Assembly: GCA_016721115.1 (NCBI GenBank)
Contig: JADKIW010000001.1
Location: 3,673,501-3,737,500, forward strand
Direction of reading: 5' to 3'
Source: Candidatus Defluviilinea proxima
GTDB lineage: Bacteria; Chloroflexota; Anaerolineae; Anaerolineales; Villigracilaceae
Length of the DNA: 64,000 nt
A program made the position numbers and the translations under genes. Each line of letters starts with the position of its first letter. The stretch's first letter is position 1. Positions 25,901 to 34,180 of this stretch are shown here, piece by piece. The notes under the pieces were generated by a model. That model saw only the letters and a list, made by a program, of their open reading frames with translations. It was not told the DNA's origin and ran no database searches.

Positions 25901-27075
25901 TTTGTGTTTTTCACATGTTCGTCAAAGAATCCAAGTGTACGCCGCATAAACACGAACCACGGCTCTCCGATGAACGAATGTCCTTCGCCATCGTACTGAT
26001 ACAACTCTGCTTGCTTGCCCGCATCGCGCAAACCCTGCGTTAATTTGATAGACCACTCGGGCGGAGTGCCACCGATGTATTTACCATCCTCCGTCCCATA
26101 GTGGATTTGAACGGGCACATCCACATAATTCAGATTATAGAAAGGAGCGATTCTCTTCAGGGTATCCGCATCAGATGCGGCGAAGCGATAGGCTTCCTGT
26201 ACATTCGCCGGCAGACTCAGTGGAATGATATCGGACGAGTTGCACCCGGCGATCAATTCACCTGTTGCAATGTCACCAAAGCAACCCATGCCCCAGCGAT
26301 TGATGATGTCGGCGTCGTCCGCGCTGACGGGAGAATAAAGAACAGCGGCCTTCACGCGCTGAGCGGAGCCGCCGTTCGTTGGCGGCGCAGTCGAAGCGTC
26401 GTGGGAATTATCGAAACCACCAAGGATGGTCAACACCTTCATTGTGACTCCCCCACCCATGCTGTGTCCCCAAATGCCTACACGCTCCGAGTCGGCTTCG
26501 GGAATGGAGGGGACGGCATTGATGAGGTTGATCACGTCAATGACCAGACCTGAATAAAAGAAGCTTGCGCCAATGTCTGATTTACCCCAACTGCGATAAT
26601 CAGACGCGAGGGTGATGTATCCATGTTCCGCCAGAAACGCGGAGGAACGATCTGTTCCATCGCCTGAATGAAACACGCCGCGGTTGAAGTATCCATGATT
26701 CATCACAATGACCGGGAATGGACCTTCACCCTTGGGAATCTGCATCACTCCAGTGATCGTAAGGCCATCGCTGGGATAGTCGATCAAATAGGCAGTGTAC
26801 GCATCCGTTTCTGTGAGCGTCTCGCGGATGTGAATATCGCCACCTTGATAGTTATGCTGACGAAGTCCTTCGATCGTGAAAGGAAAGATCGCCTCTTCAA
26901 CTGTCGGGGTGGCGGAGGGGACAAGCGTAAGTGTTGGGACAGGTGAAGGCGTAATCGTTTCGATAACAACCTGTGGAGGGGGTAACGTTGCCGTTGATGT
27001 AATTGAAGTTGCTTGTGGCGAAGGCTGACAGGCCACAAGAAAGACCAATAGCCATAAGGAAGTCCGTTTATACAT
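25897..27075 (-). CDS. Secreted alpha/beta hydrolase lipoprotein (dienelactone hydrolase / prolyl-oligopeptidase type)
   Basis: About 392 residues. Lipobox LVACQPS, Pro/Thr linker, then an alpha/beta-hydrolase fold: VIVMNHGYFNRG (oxyanion strand), nucleophile elbow VGIWGHSMGGGV, acid region VQIHYGTEDGKYIGG and catalytic His in DGEGHSFIG. It is probably an esterase or peptidase outside the membrane. The stretch DASTAPPTNGGSAQR between FDNSH and VKAAVLYSP is encoded by a copy of the CTGAGCGG palindromic repeat (26356-26398), an in-frame insertion. ATG 27075 is preferred; a GTG two codons earlier is possible. Translation runs into the LivHM fusion through an ATGA overlap. Confidence 0.87.
   Translation of the reverse strand: MYKRTSLWLLVFLVACQPSPQATSITSTATLPPPQVVIETITPSPVPTLTLVPSATPTVEEAIFPFTIEGLRQHNYQGGDIHIRETLTETDAYTAYLIDYPSDGLTITGVMQIPKGEGPFPVIVMNHGYFNRGVFHSGDGTDRSSAFLAEHGYITLASDYRSWGKSDIGASFFYSGLVIDVINLINAVPSIPEADSERVGIWGHSMGGGVTMKVLTILGGFDNSHDASTAPPTNGGSAQRVKAAVLYSPVSADDADIINRWGMGCFGDIATGELIAGCNSSDIIPLSLPANVQEAYRFAASDADTLKRIAPFYNLNYVDVPVQIHYGTEDGKYIGGTPPEWSIKLTQGLRDAGKQAELYQYDGEGHSFIGEPWFVFMRRTLGFFDEHVKNTK
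26356..26398 (+). repeat. Palindromic repeat, copy B (inside hydrolase gene)
   Basis: CTGAGCGGAGC ... GCAGTCGAAG matches the ends of the 50-bp repeat at 1432, 34181 and 34627. The middle differs and is itself a hairpin (GCCGCC-GTTCGTT-GGCGGC). It lies in frame within the hydrolase gene. Confidence 0.75.
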
Positions 27076-27166
27076 GGGCACGATTGTATCAAGATAAATC
27101 GGTGGTTGAGTAGTGGAGCCTTAAGCGCCATGTATCGAAACCACCAGAGTATTTTTAAAATCCCGC

Positions 27167-27172
27167 TATAAT
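27167..27172 (+). promoter_or_regulatory. -10 box of amidohydrolase gene, leaderless arrangement
   Basis: Perfect TATAAT ending 7 nt before the ATG at 27180, in the divergent gap between hydrolase and amidohydrolase genes. No Shine-Dalgarno is present. No good -35 is seen at the normal distance. Confidence 0.5.
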
Positions 27173-27179
27173 CCAAAAC

Positions 27180-28784
27180 ATGACACACGCAGACCTCCTC
27201 ATTACCAACGCCAAAATTTTTACAGCCGATGAAAAGCAATCAATCGCAGAAGCAATTGCTATTCAGGGAAATCGAATATTGTATGTGGGAGCCAACCCAA
27301 AAGCGGAATCGTTTCGCGGACCGAACACACGAGTCGTCGATGCACAGGGGCGAACGGTTCTGCCTGGCTTGATTGATAGTCACTTCCACTTGCTCGCTGG
27401 CGCAAAGGAATTGCGATTCGCGCAGTTGCAGAATGTCCGCTCGTTGGAGATGCTGAGGGGTGAATTGCTCAATTTCGCTGAATCAAACTCAAGGTCCGAA
27501 TGGATCGCGGGGATCGGGCTGGTATACGGCGTATTGCCAGATGGAAACTCGATCACACGTCATCATCTCGATGCGATCATCCCAGATCGTCCAGTATTTT
27601 TAGTCGCGTACGATGGTCACACATCATGGGCAAATACAGAGGCGTTACGTCGCGCGGATCTATTGAACGGCCGCGAACTGGGAGACTTTGATAAAGTGGT
27701 GATGGGCGAGGATGGTTTGGCAACAGGTGAATTGCTTGAGGCTGCTGGAAGCCTCGTTGAAGATCTGATCCCTGTGCCTACGGAAGGAGAAACTCTCGAT
27801 CTGCTTGCGCGTGCAGTGAAGATGGCGGCAGGCTACGGCTTGACGAGCGTGCACAACATGAACGATAACATCAAGAATCTGCGTGTGTATCAAATGCTGG
27901 AAACGCGCGGCGAAATGTCCTTGCGCGTGTATGTGCCATTTCGAGTAGACCCTGAAATGAAAGTGGATGTGTTGAGCGAAGCAGTGGACATGCGCTCGGC
28001 ATCTACGAATAAGGTGCGCGGCGGACTGGTTAAATTTTTTATGGACGGTGTCATTGAAACAGGCACTGGCTTACTACTCGATGATTACGAATGCCGCCCG
28101 GGTTGGCGTGGCACTTCGCAATTTGAGCCCGAGCATTTCGCCGAACTCGCGCTTGAAGCCGATGCACACGGATTGCAGGTCGCTGTCCATTGCACGGGCG
28201 ATGGCGCAGTGCGACGCGTGCTCGATACGTACGAACTTGTCCGCAAGCAAAATGGACAGCGCGATAGTCGTCATCGTATCGAACACATTGAATTGGTGGA
28301 TGACTCAGATGTTGGACGTTTCGCACAACTGGGAGTGATCGCTTCGATGCAACCTTTGCACGCCCCGAAAGAAGTCGGCTCACCCGACCCCTGGCCTGCG
28401 CGCGTGGGACCCGAGCGTTATCGCCGCTCCTTTGCCTGGCAAACATTGCGCAACGCTGGCGCACATCTCGCCTTCGGCAGTGACTGGACCGTGGCCGATA
28501 TGAACCCCATGACGGGCATCCACGCCGCATTGAATCGAACTCCGTGGCAAGAAGGTGACCCAAATCAAGCACAGACTCTCGAAGATGTTTTACTCGGTTA
28601 CACCCGTGATGCGGCATACGCCGAACACATGGAACACGAAAAGGGACTCTTGAAAGAAGGCTTTCTCGCAGATGTGGTCATGCTTTCAGAAGATATTTTC
28701 CAAACACCGAAAGAAGAAATGTTACGCGTGAAAGCTGTGTTGACGATCTGTGATGGACAAGTCACGCACGATAGTCTTGAGTAA
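27180..28784 (+). CDS. Amidohydrolase family 3 protein (YtcJ-like)
   Basis: 534 residues, the family's normal size. Metal-binding HxH is in LPGLIDSHFHLLAGA; the other metal and catalytic positions fit VAVHCTGDGAVRR, HRIEHIELVDD and AFGSDWTVADMNP; the C-terminal strand (GFLADVVMLSEDIF) completes the composite beta-sandwich domain. It hydrolyses an amide or related C-N bond in a small cytoplasmic substrate that cannot be named. ATG 27180 lies 7 nt from a -10 box, so the mRNA is probably leaderless. Its last 23 nt overlap the converging antitoxin gene. Confidence 0.9.
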   Translation: MTHADLLITNAKIFTADEKQSIAEAIAIQGNRILYVGANPKAESFRGPNTRVVDAQGRTVLPGLIDSHFHLLAGAKELRFAQLQNVRSLEMLRGELLNFAESNSRSEWIAGIGLVYGVLPDGNSITRHHLDAIIPDRPVFLVAYDGHTSWANTEALRRADLLNGRELGDFDKVVMGEDGLATGELLEAAGSLVEDLIPVPTEGETLDLLARAVKMAAGYGLTSVHNMNDNIKNLRVYQMLETRGEMSLRVYVPFRVDPEMKVDVLSEAVDMRSASTNKVRGGLVKFFMDGVIETGTGLLLDDYECRPGWRGTSQFEPEHFAELALEADAHGLQVAVHCTGDGAVRRVLDTYELVRKQNGQRDSRHRIEHIELVDDSDVGRFAQLGVIASMQPLHAPKEVGSPDPWPARVGPERYRRSFAWQTLRNAGAHLAFGSDWTVADMNPMTGIHAALNRTPWQEGDPNQAQTLEDVLLGYTRDAAYAEHMEHEKGLLKEGFLADVVMLSEDIFQTPKEEMLRVKAVLTICDGQVTHDSLE

Positions 28785-28986
28785 CATCCAGTATTCCCGC
28801 ATCGGACACCTCGTCCGCCTGTTGCAATAACTGCACAGCGACATCCTCCTCCACATACGCTTCCCCGCAACTGGGACAAACTCGCGCAGGCACGTTGTTT
28901 ACAACCAAACGCATCTCCCCGCGCTCAAACTGGACAGTAGTCAGCCCGTCCACAGTCTCAGCCTGCCTGCAAATGAGGCAAATCAT
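28762..28986 (-). CDS. YgiT/MqsA-type zinc-finger protein, probable antitoxin
   Basis: About 74 residues. Two CxxC pairs, MICLICRQ and RVCPSCGEAYVEE, form the zinc site of the YgiT-type family (TIGR03831), whose full-length members add a DNA-binding HTH; here only the zinc domain and a short LLQQADEV tail are present. It lies downstream of a DUF4258 gene, the usual pairing of a type II toxin-antitoxin module. ATG 28986 is preferred to the GTG two codons earlier. The gene overlaps the end of the converging amidohydrolase by 23 nt. Confidence 0.82.
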   Translation of the reverse strand: MICLICRQAETVDGLTTVQFERGEMRLVVNNVPARVCPSCGEAYVEEDVAVQLLQQADEVSDAGILDVTQDYRA

Positions 28987-28993
28987 AGACACC

Positions 28994-29056
28994 AGACTTC
29001 GGAAGTCTTTTGGAAGACTCCCCGTCTTGGCGCATTAAAGAAGACTTCCGAAGTCT
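28994..29056. repeat. Inverted repeat between toxin-like and antitoxin-like genes
   Basis: AGACTTCGGAAGTCTT (28994-29009) and its exact reverse complement (29041-29056) enclose a 31-nt loop containing a smaller hairpin (AAGAC-TCCCC-GTCTT). Each arm is nearly self-complementary. CTTCCGAAGTC is also found next to repeat copy A at 1483-1493, so it is a dispersed element. It could adjust the ratio of toxin to antitoxin messages. Confidence 0.7.
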
Positions 29057-29059
29057 TTA

Positions 29060-29341
29060 TCATTTACGGCTCCTCGCATCTTTCTTCCACTTATTTAGGT
29101 CAGGGACATAAACCGTAATGATCGTCGTTTCATTCGTCACCAGATTCTCAGAAATCACCACATGGAACGGACGCTTCCCCTGAAACCCCAATATCAAACG
29201 ACTCGGTTCAGGCGTTTCTGACGAGTAATCTTCGATGATCTCCCCTGTTTCAACTGCACTCAACACTTTTTTAATAGCAACACGCCGCTCAAACATTCGT
29301 TGAACGGCATGGACACGGAAAATGGTTTTAGGATTATTCAC
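29060..29341 (-). CDS. DUF4258 protein, probable toxin of a type II TA module
   Basis: 93 residues: FRVHAVQRMFERRVAIKKVLSAVETGEIIEDYSSETPEPSRLILGF is a full DUF4258 domain (conserved His and Arg in HAxxRMxxR), structurally related to RelE/BrnT-like toxins. Its partner is the YgiT-type gene downstream. Start is uncertain: GTG 29341 has no clear ribosome site, and the leader contains an intrinsic terminator plus a promoter resembling that of the RIO kinase. Confidence 0.8.
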   Translation of the reverse strand: MNNPKTIFRVHAVQRMFERRVAIKKVLSAVETGEIIEDYSSETPEPSRLILGFQGKRPFHVVISENLVTNETTIITVYVPDLNKWKKDARSRK

Positions 29342-29360
29342 TGGAAAGTCATTCTAGCAC

Positions 29361-29392
29361 AAACAAAACCGCAGGGCGGGAAGGACCTGCAG
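29361..29392 (-). terminator. Terminator-like hairpin upstream of DUF4258 gene
   Basis: On the minus strand CTGCAGG and CCTGCGG enclose a 10-nt loop (one U-G wobble), followed by TTTTGTTT. It shares CCGCAGG/CCTGC sequence with the RIO kinase attenuator, and a related promoter (-10 TAAACT at 29433-29428) lies upstream. The leader peptide is missing here. Confidence 0.55.
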
Positions 29393-29474
29393 GGATATAT
29401 AAATCTATTCTAAAATAAGATAAGGTAAGTTTATCAGGGGAGGTTGGGAAAGGTGAGAATCTACTTTACAAAAA

Positions 29475-30125
29475 TTATTTCCAGAATTGCCAATTGAGTT
29501 TCTGGATTTCTTTGGCAACTCTTAAATCACGTTCACTAAGTATTGCCTTTGAAATATATTCATCAAAAGTGACTGTTGAATTTTGTTTTGAGATGGTGCT
29601 TTTTAGTATTTCAAATTTTGCCCGATATGGTTTGTGAATATAAGTACTCGAATTCGAGCACACAATTGCCAATGTACCCATAGTTGACTTTTCATATTCA
29701 TTTTTTACTTTATCATCAGCATCTTGCTGCGGAAAAAGGTAATAAGGGTTTACTGGTTGGTCACATTCAATGCGGTAAGTCTTCCCCAAAATTCTGTCAT
29801 ATTCAGAATCGCCTATACAAAACCCCTTAATATTTATTGGCTCAAAATCTTTCGACCAATTCCAAGTCCATTTACAATCCCATAAATTCATTATTACAAA
29901 TGAACTGCGCACTCTTTCCTTTGCAACTAATTCATGTTTTTTAGAAATTCGAATTTCATCTTCTGAACGTTTAGCCCTACTCTTATAATCAAGTTGAATT
30001 ACACCCTTTATTCTCTCGACTGCTTTTAAGATTGTTTCTGTTCTCACGAGCACCACAATAACTAAATCTAGGATTCCCACAATCACTGTAGCAACAGCTA
30101 TATTTCCAATAGTTAGATTTTCCAT
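29475..30125 (-). CDS. Hypothetical protein with N-terminal membrane helix
   Basis: 216 residues; I do not recognise a family. One helix near residues 10-28 (VATVIVGILDLVIVVLV) is followed by a Lys/Arg-rich segment (DYKSRAKRSEDEIRISKKHE), then a soluble, aromatic-rich part with SFVIMNLWDCKWTWNWS. This resembles small anchored cytoplasmic sensors, but that is only an impression. Base composition is clearly more AT-rich than its neighbours, consistent with recent acquisition. ATG 30125 has AGGG about 6 nt upstream. Confidence 0.65.
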   Translation of the reverse strand: MENLTIGNIAVATVIVGILDLVIVVLVRTETILKAVERIKGVIQLDYKSRAKRSEDEIRISKKHELVAKERVRSSFVIMNLWDCKWTWNWSKDFEPINIKGFCIGDSEYDRILGKTYRIECDQPVNPYYLFPQQDADDKVKNEYEKSTMGTLAIVCSNSSTYIHKPYRAKFEILKSTISKQNSTVTFDEYISKAILSERDLRVAKEIQKLNWQFWK

Positions 30126-30301
30126 GATCTATCCCTAGTTTTGCTCCAGTTTTTACATATACCTGATTGTAATTTCGCAATCTTTAAAATAGATTAGCAT
30201 TGGGCGGGTCGCCCCTACTCCTGAAGTCCTGTTTTAACTCATAATACCCAAAATACCGAACCTGTCAGGTTTATATACTTATCTTTAGATAAGCAATTGT
30301 T

Positions 30302-31369
30302 CTATCTTTCCATCACATCGGGAATCACACGCGGGCCTGAACCAATGGGCTCAATCGCCAACAACACCTTACTGCGTGAGGAATAATAGACTCGATATTC
30401 CTAGCTATCCACTAGGGCGTTGAAAGCGTTACGTGACACCCTAAACTTGAGCTTCTTAATCGTGTATGTGTAATAACGTCCATTGCGGGTACGGTGCTCC
30501 GTGCGGATGACATATCCCTCCTCATGGGCCACACTTCGTGTTATGAGATCGAAGAAGGTTTGGAATATCTTCCAAACGACGCCTAAAGCTAACAACATCA
30601 GGATCACACCAAACACGATTGCCCAAGTTTGATCCTCACCGCTCGTCGGCAAATTGAAATACATCCAAACACCAAAACCTGTAAAAAGCAAAAACATGAT
30701 TCCCTGCACGGCCACAAATCCGATCAAACGCAGTGATTGACTTCCACTCAACGTGCCCTGACGATTCAATGCAAGATCATCCGTTGTGAATCGATGGGCC
30801 TTCGACAACGCATCCAGAAGCAGGTTTTGACCTTGCCCCGCAGTCTCGCTTCTCATCAACGCCTCGGCCTGAATCACCAAACCAGAATTGGGCAAACAAT
30901 AAAAGCGATACTCCCCCGGAGGTGGCATGGAAACATTGCCACGTACCGTTCGCAAATTGCGAGATTCAGAAACGATCTTATACCGTCGGCCTGTCCACTC
31001 CACCTTGCCCAAAACAGTTTCAACCTGACCCATATCAATGTCATCTCTCGCAAATATAAAACTTAGATCAGGAAAAAGGACAACAGCCATAACCAACAAT
31101 ACAATGGCGATAGCACTTACCGCCGCGACTACAGGCCCCACCAATGACGGTCCCAAACCATCGCTGACCATTGCCCAAAAGAAAAAGCCAAATGCCCCAC
31201 ACAAGATCATTAACACAACTACCCAACGGACAATGCCCCACAATTGTTGCCTTACCATCTTCTTTAGTACGAATTGCTGTTCATCTGTCAAACGTCCACG
31301 TTGGTTAGACTCGAGATTCTTCTGAGTAGGACTGCCAAAGAAAGTATAAAGGTTGGTTGATGTCATCAT
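30302..31369 (-). pseudogene. Membrane protein gene interrupted by an in-frame amber codon near its end
   Basis: The open part (30401-31369) encodes ~322 residues: helices near 45-65 and 75-100, a ~120-residue cytoplasmic domain, helices near 215-240 and 250-275, then RNGRYYTYTIKKLKFRVSRNAFNALVDS. A TAG (30403-30401) follows. The same frame continues at once as EYRVYYSSRSKVLLAIEP, then a second TAG at 30304-30302, 32 codons on. That extension reads like the natural end of the domain, so the amber is probably a nonsense mutation; readthrough is possible. Function unknown. A promoter overlaps the start region and the mRNA is probably leaderless. Confidence 0.7.
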
Positions 31370-31377
31370 AAGCAAGA

Positions 31378-31406
31378 ATTATACAAACAAGTGGCTAAAG
31401 AGTCAC
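31378..31406 (-). promoter_or_regulatory. Promoter of the amber-interrupted membrane protein gene, leaderless
   Basis: On the minus strand GTGACT (31406-31401, 4 of 6) and TATAAT (31383-31378, perfect) are 17 bp apart. ATG codons at 31369 and 31366 lie only 8 and 11 nt from the -10 box, so the message would start at the initiation codon. Confidence 0.6.
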
Positions 31407-31455
31407 TCCTGAAAGCCTGTTTTATACAACTCAACCCTCACCGCCCTGCGGGCAC

Positions 31456-31524
31456 CTCCCCTAAATCCGACGATATAAACTTTGGATACGCATGCAAACT
31501 TCCCCTCGTCGGATTTGGGGGAGG
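31456..31524. repeat. Intergenic inverted repeat
   Basis: CCTCCCCTAAATCCGACGA (31456-31473) and TCGTCGGATTTGGGGGAGG (31506-31524) form a ~19-bp stem with one mismatch around a 32-nt loop. No gene is seen in 31410-31604; the region is made of repeat-like, G/C-run-rich sequence. Confidence 0.6.
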
Positions 31525-31604
31525 CTTGGGGGGGGCAAGAATCATTCCTCCCCCCTGTCTTCAACACAACTTTAGGCGGGTACCCTTCGGGCATGATATC
31601 GCCC

Positions 31605-31720
31605 CTACTCTTGGAAACCTGTTTTATAAAGTTCGTAATACATCCCTTGATTCGCCAGCAACTCGGTGTGCGTTCCCTGCTCGACGATCTTACCATCGTG
31701 AATGACCACGATCTTATCCG
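31605..31720 (-). pseudogene. 38-codon C-terminal fragment of an ABC transporter gene (duplication remnant)
   Basis: On the minus strand this reads ADKIVVIHDGKIVEQGTHTE and on to YKTGFQE-stop, nearly identical to the last 38 codons of the intact exporter half at 32373-34169. The match continues past the stop (GCCCCTACTC core). Similarity begins right at the stop codon of the DinB-like gene, so that gene has joined directly onto the fragment. It has no start of its own and cannot be functional. Confidence 0.85.
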
Positions 31721-32221
31721 CTAAGAGTTACCGCTTTCAATGAGAAATAACGTGAAATCCAGATCGCCCGGGGATGCATTGTAACGGGTGAGCAAGGCTG
31801 CGGCTTCACTGCGATGTTGCGTGCCATGATTGACCACGTGTAGCAAGCAATGCCAGAGGACACGATCACGCAGGGCGCCTTCATCGTTTACATATTGAAT
31901 ATGGTTTTCCACATCTTCATCCGTGAGGCCATCGAGACAAATCCGCATGGATTTTTCTTCTTCCTGGAATTTCTTTTCAAGCAATTCGAGTGTCAGAAAG
32001 TCGTCCGGGTTAAGATCCTCATTGAATTTTTTGGATTCAAAAAATCCACGCCAGCCATATTCTGCATCGACGACATGCAGCATGGTGCGACGCAATGGGC
32101 CCATGGGAAATTCAGACGGGGTGACAAATTGCTCCTCCGTTACTTTCGTGGCAGCCGCAAGGATTTTTCTATTTGCCCAGTAGTTGTAGTCATAGATAAA
32201 TCGAATGTCTTGAATATTCAT
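31721..32221 (-). CDS. DinB-family protein
   Basis: 166 residues of the DinB-like four-helix bundle: DIRFIYDYNYWANRKIL opening helix, MLHVVDAEYGWRGFF (first metal His), and LLHVVNHGTQHRSEAAALLT (the HxxxxxH pair). These three His normally bind a metal in this superfamily, which includes thiol transferases such as bacillithiol S-transferase; the activity here cannot be told. The stop codon at 31721 is the exact junction with a duplicated ABC-gene tail. The gene lies between two direct copies of that tail. Confidence 0.87.
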   Translation of the reverse strand: MNIQDIRFIYDYNYWANRKILAAATKVTEEQFVTPSEFPMGPLRRTMLHVVDAEYGWRGFFESKKFNEDLNPDDFLTLELLEKKFQEEEKSMRICLDGLTDEDVENHIQYVNDEGALRDRVLWHCLLHVVNHGTQHRSEAAALLTRYNASPGDLDFTLFLIESGNS

Positions 32222-32372
32222 TGTATAAATCCTTTTCTATTTGATTATCAAAATCACAGTCCGATCAATATTAGCACAATGCGTAAAGACGACCCTTCAT
32301 GGTCATCTATCGTCACGACAGGCAAGGCGACTCTGCAATCCATGAAATTGGTCAGCACTGGGCAGGTCGCCC

Positions 32373-34169
32373 CTACTCTTGGAATCCAGTTTTATAAAGT
32401 TCATAATACATCCCTTGATTCGCCAACAACTCGGTATGCGTTCCCTGCTCGATGATCTTCCCATCGTGAATGACCACGATCTTATCAGCACTCGTGATGG
32501 TCGAAAGGCGATGCGCGATCACGAAGGATGTGCGTCCCTGCAACAGAGTCGCCAGTGCGCGTTGAATGATCTGCTCGGTCTGCGTATCCACTGAGGAGGT
32601 CGCTTCATCCAAGATCAAAATGCGCGGGTCAGCCAACAACGCACGCGCGAACGAGATCAACTGACGTTGTCCCACGCTCAACGTCGCGCCGCCCTCTTCC
32701 ACAGCTGAATCGTATCCATTCTTCAAGCCCATGATAAAGTCATGCGCACCCACCGCCTGCGCCGCGGCGATCACTTCTTCATCGCTCGCGTCCAACCGCC
32801 CGAACAAAATATTTTCCTTCACCGAACCATTGAATAGGAACGGGTCCTGCAACACCATGCCCATCTGCCGCCGCAGGCTTTGCTGAGTCACTGTCCGCAA
32901 GTCAACGCCGTCCACGCGCACACAACCCGAAGTCGGGTCATGGAAGCGCGTCAACAACTTCACGATCGTCGTCTTGCCCGCGCCCGTCTCCCCCACCAAC
33001 GCCACAGTCTGACCCGCATCCACATTCAGATTAATTCCATCGAGGACAAGAGTCTCATCATCAGAATAATGGAACTGGACATCTTCGAATCGGACTCCGC
33101 CGGTGACTGCTTTCATCTCGAGAGCATCTTCCGCATCCCGCACCTCTATCGGCGTATTGAGCAATTCAAGAATGCGTTCGCCGCCCGCCATCGTAGATTG
33201 AAGCGTATCGAAGCGTCGACTCAGATCACGGATGGGATCGAAGAGGCGGTCAATGTACAACACGAACGCGATCAACACACCGGGCGTGATCGACTCTCCC
33301 AACACCGCCTTGCCGCCAATATACACAACAAGAGCCGTTGCAATCGCGCCAAGCACATCCACAACCGGCGTGAACGCAGAAGCCACCTTCGCCGCATCGA
33401 GACTCGTCTCAAGGAAGTAGCGATTGACATACTCCTTGAAATTCTTGAAGTTATGTTCCTGACGCGAAAACGCCTGCACCACTCTCACACCATTGACGTT
33501 CTCTGCCAGTACTGAGTTAGTCCATGAGACGGCCGCACGCACCTTGCGATAATTTCTGCGCGCGATGTTGCGGTACAACGAGGTCGCAAGGATCATCAAC
33601 GGGATGACCGCAAACGTGATCAAGGACAAATGCCAATCGAGCGACAACATCGCAACGAGAGTTCCAATGATCGCCAACAAGTTACGGACAATCGCCAGCA
33701 CCGCCCAAGTAATGAACTCGCGCAACGTCCCCACATCGTTGATAACGCGCGTAATGACACGTCCCACACTGTAACGGTTATAGAAGCTCAACGACAGCTT
33801 CTGCAAATGATCGAACATCGCCGTGCGGACGTCATACAATACGTGCTGTCCCACCCGCGACATGATACGCACACGAAAGAAGTTCGTAATGAGTTGTACA
33901 CCCGCCACAATAAAATAAGTGACGGCGATCACGCCCAGTGCACGCAGGTCCCGTTTGCCGATGCCATCGTCAATGGCAAGCTTGACGAAGTACGGTCCAG
34001 ACACCGCCGCAATCGTGACGATAATCATGTAAATCAGTGAAATCAACATCTGCCGCGAATAAGGCTTCACGAATCGCAACAGTCCGCGTGCCACCTTGGG
34101 GTCATAGCCCTTATCGTAGGCTTCTTCAGACTTGGTAATGTAATCGGGAGGAATGATTTTTGTTGTCAT
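32373..34169 (-). CDS. Heterodimeric ABC multidrug-type exporter, catalytic-Walker B half (second pair)
   Basis: 598 residues: six-helix transmembrane domain (~40-330) and nucleotide-binding domain with Walker A GETGAGKTT, Walker B ILILDEATSSVD (catalytic Glu present), H-loop VIAHRL, and altered signature LSVGQRQ. This matches the second gene of the 2335-6082 pair in every diagnostic position. Its partner is the gene at 34741-36537, read first in the same direction but separated by a GIY-YIG gene and repeats. A palindromic repeat ends 11 nt before the ATG and no good Shine-Dalgarno is seen, so expression may differ from the intact pair. Its last 38 codons are duplicated at 31605-31720. Confidence 0.92.
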   Translation of the reverse strand: MTTKIIPPDYITKSEEAYDKGYDPKVARGLLRFVKPYSRQMLISLIYMIIVTIAAVSGPYFVKLAIDDGIGKRDLRALGVIAVTYFIVAGVQLITNFFRVRIMSRVGQHVLYDVRTAMFDHLQKLSLSFYNRYSVGRVITRVINDVGTLREFITWAVLAIVRNLLAIIGTLVAMLSLDWHLSLITFAVIPLMILATSLYRNIARRNYRKVRAAVSWTNSVLAENVNGVRVVQAFSRQEHNFKNFKEYVNRYFLETSLDAAKVASAFTPVVDVLGAIATALVVYIGGKAVLGESITPGVLIAFVLYIDRLFDPIRDLSRRFDTLQSTMAGGERILELLNTPIEVRDAEDALEMKAVTGGVRFEDVQFHYSDDETLVLDGINLNVDAGQTVALVGETGAGKTTIVKLLTRFHDPTSGCVRVDGVDLRTVTQQSLRRQMGMVLQDPFLFNGSVKENILFGRLDASDEEVIAAAQAVGAHDFIMGLKNGYDSAVEEGGATLSVGQRQLISFARALLADPRILILDEATSSVDTQTEQIIQRALATLLQGRTSFVIAHRLSTITSADKIVVIHDGKIIEQGTHTELLANQGMYYELYKTGFQE

Positions 34170-34180
34170 AAGTTATTTCC

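Noticed and set aside
31403..31696. 97-codon minus-strand frame between the membrane gene and the DinB-like gene
   Set aside because: It reads through the duplicated ABC tail in the wrong frame and through the palindromic repeat; not a real gene.
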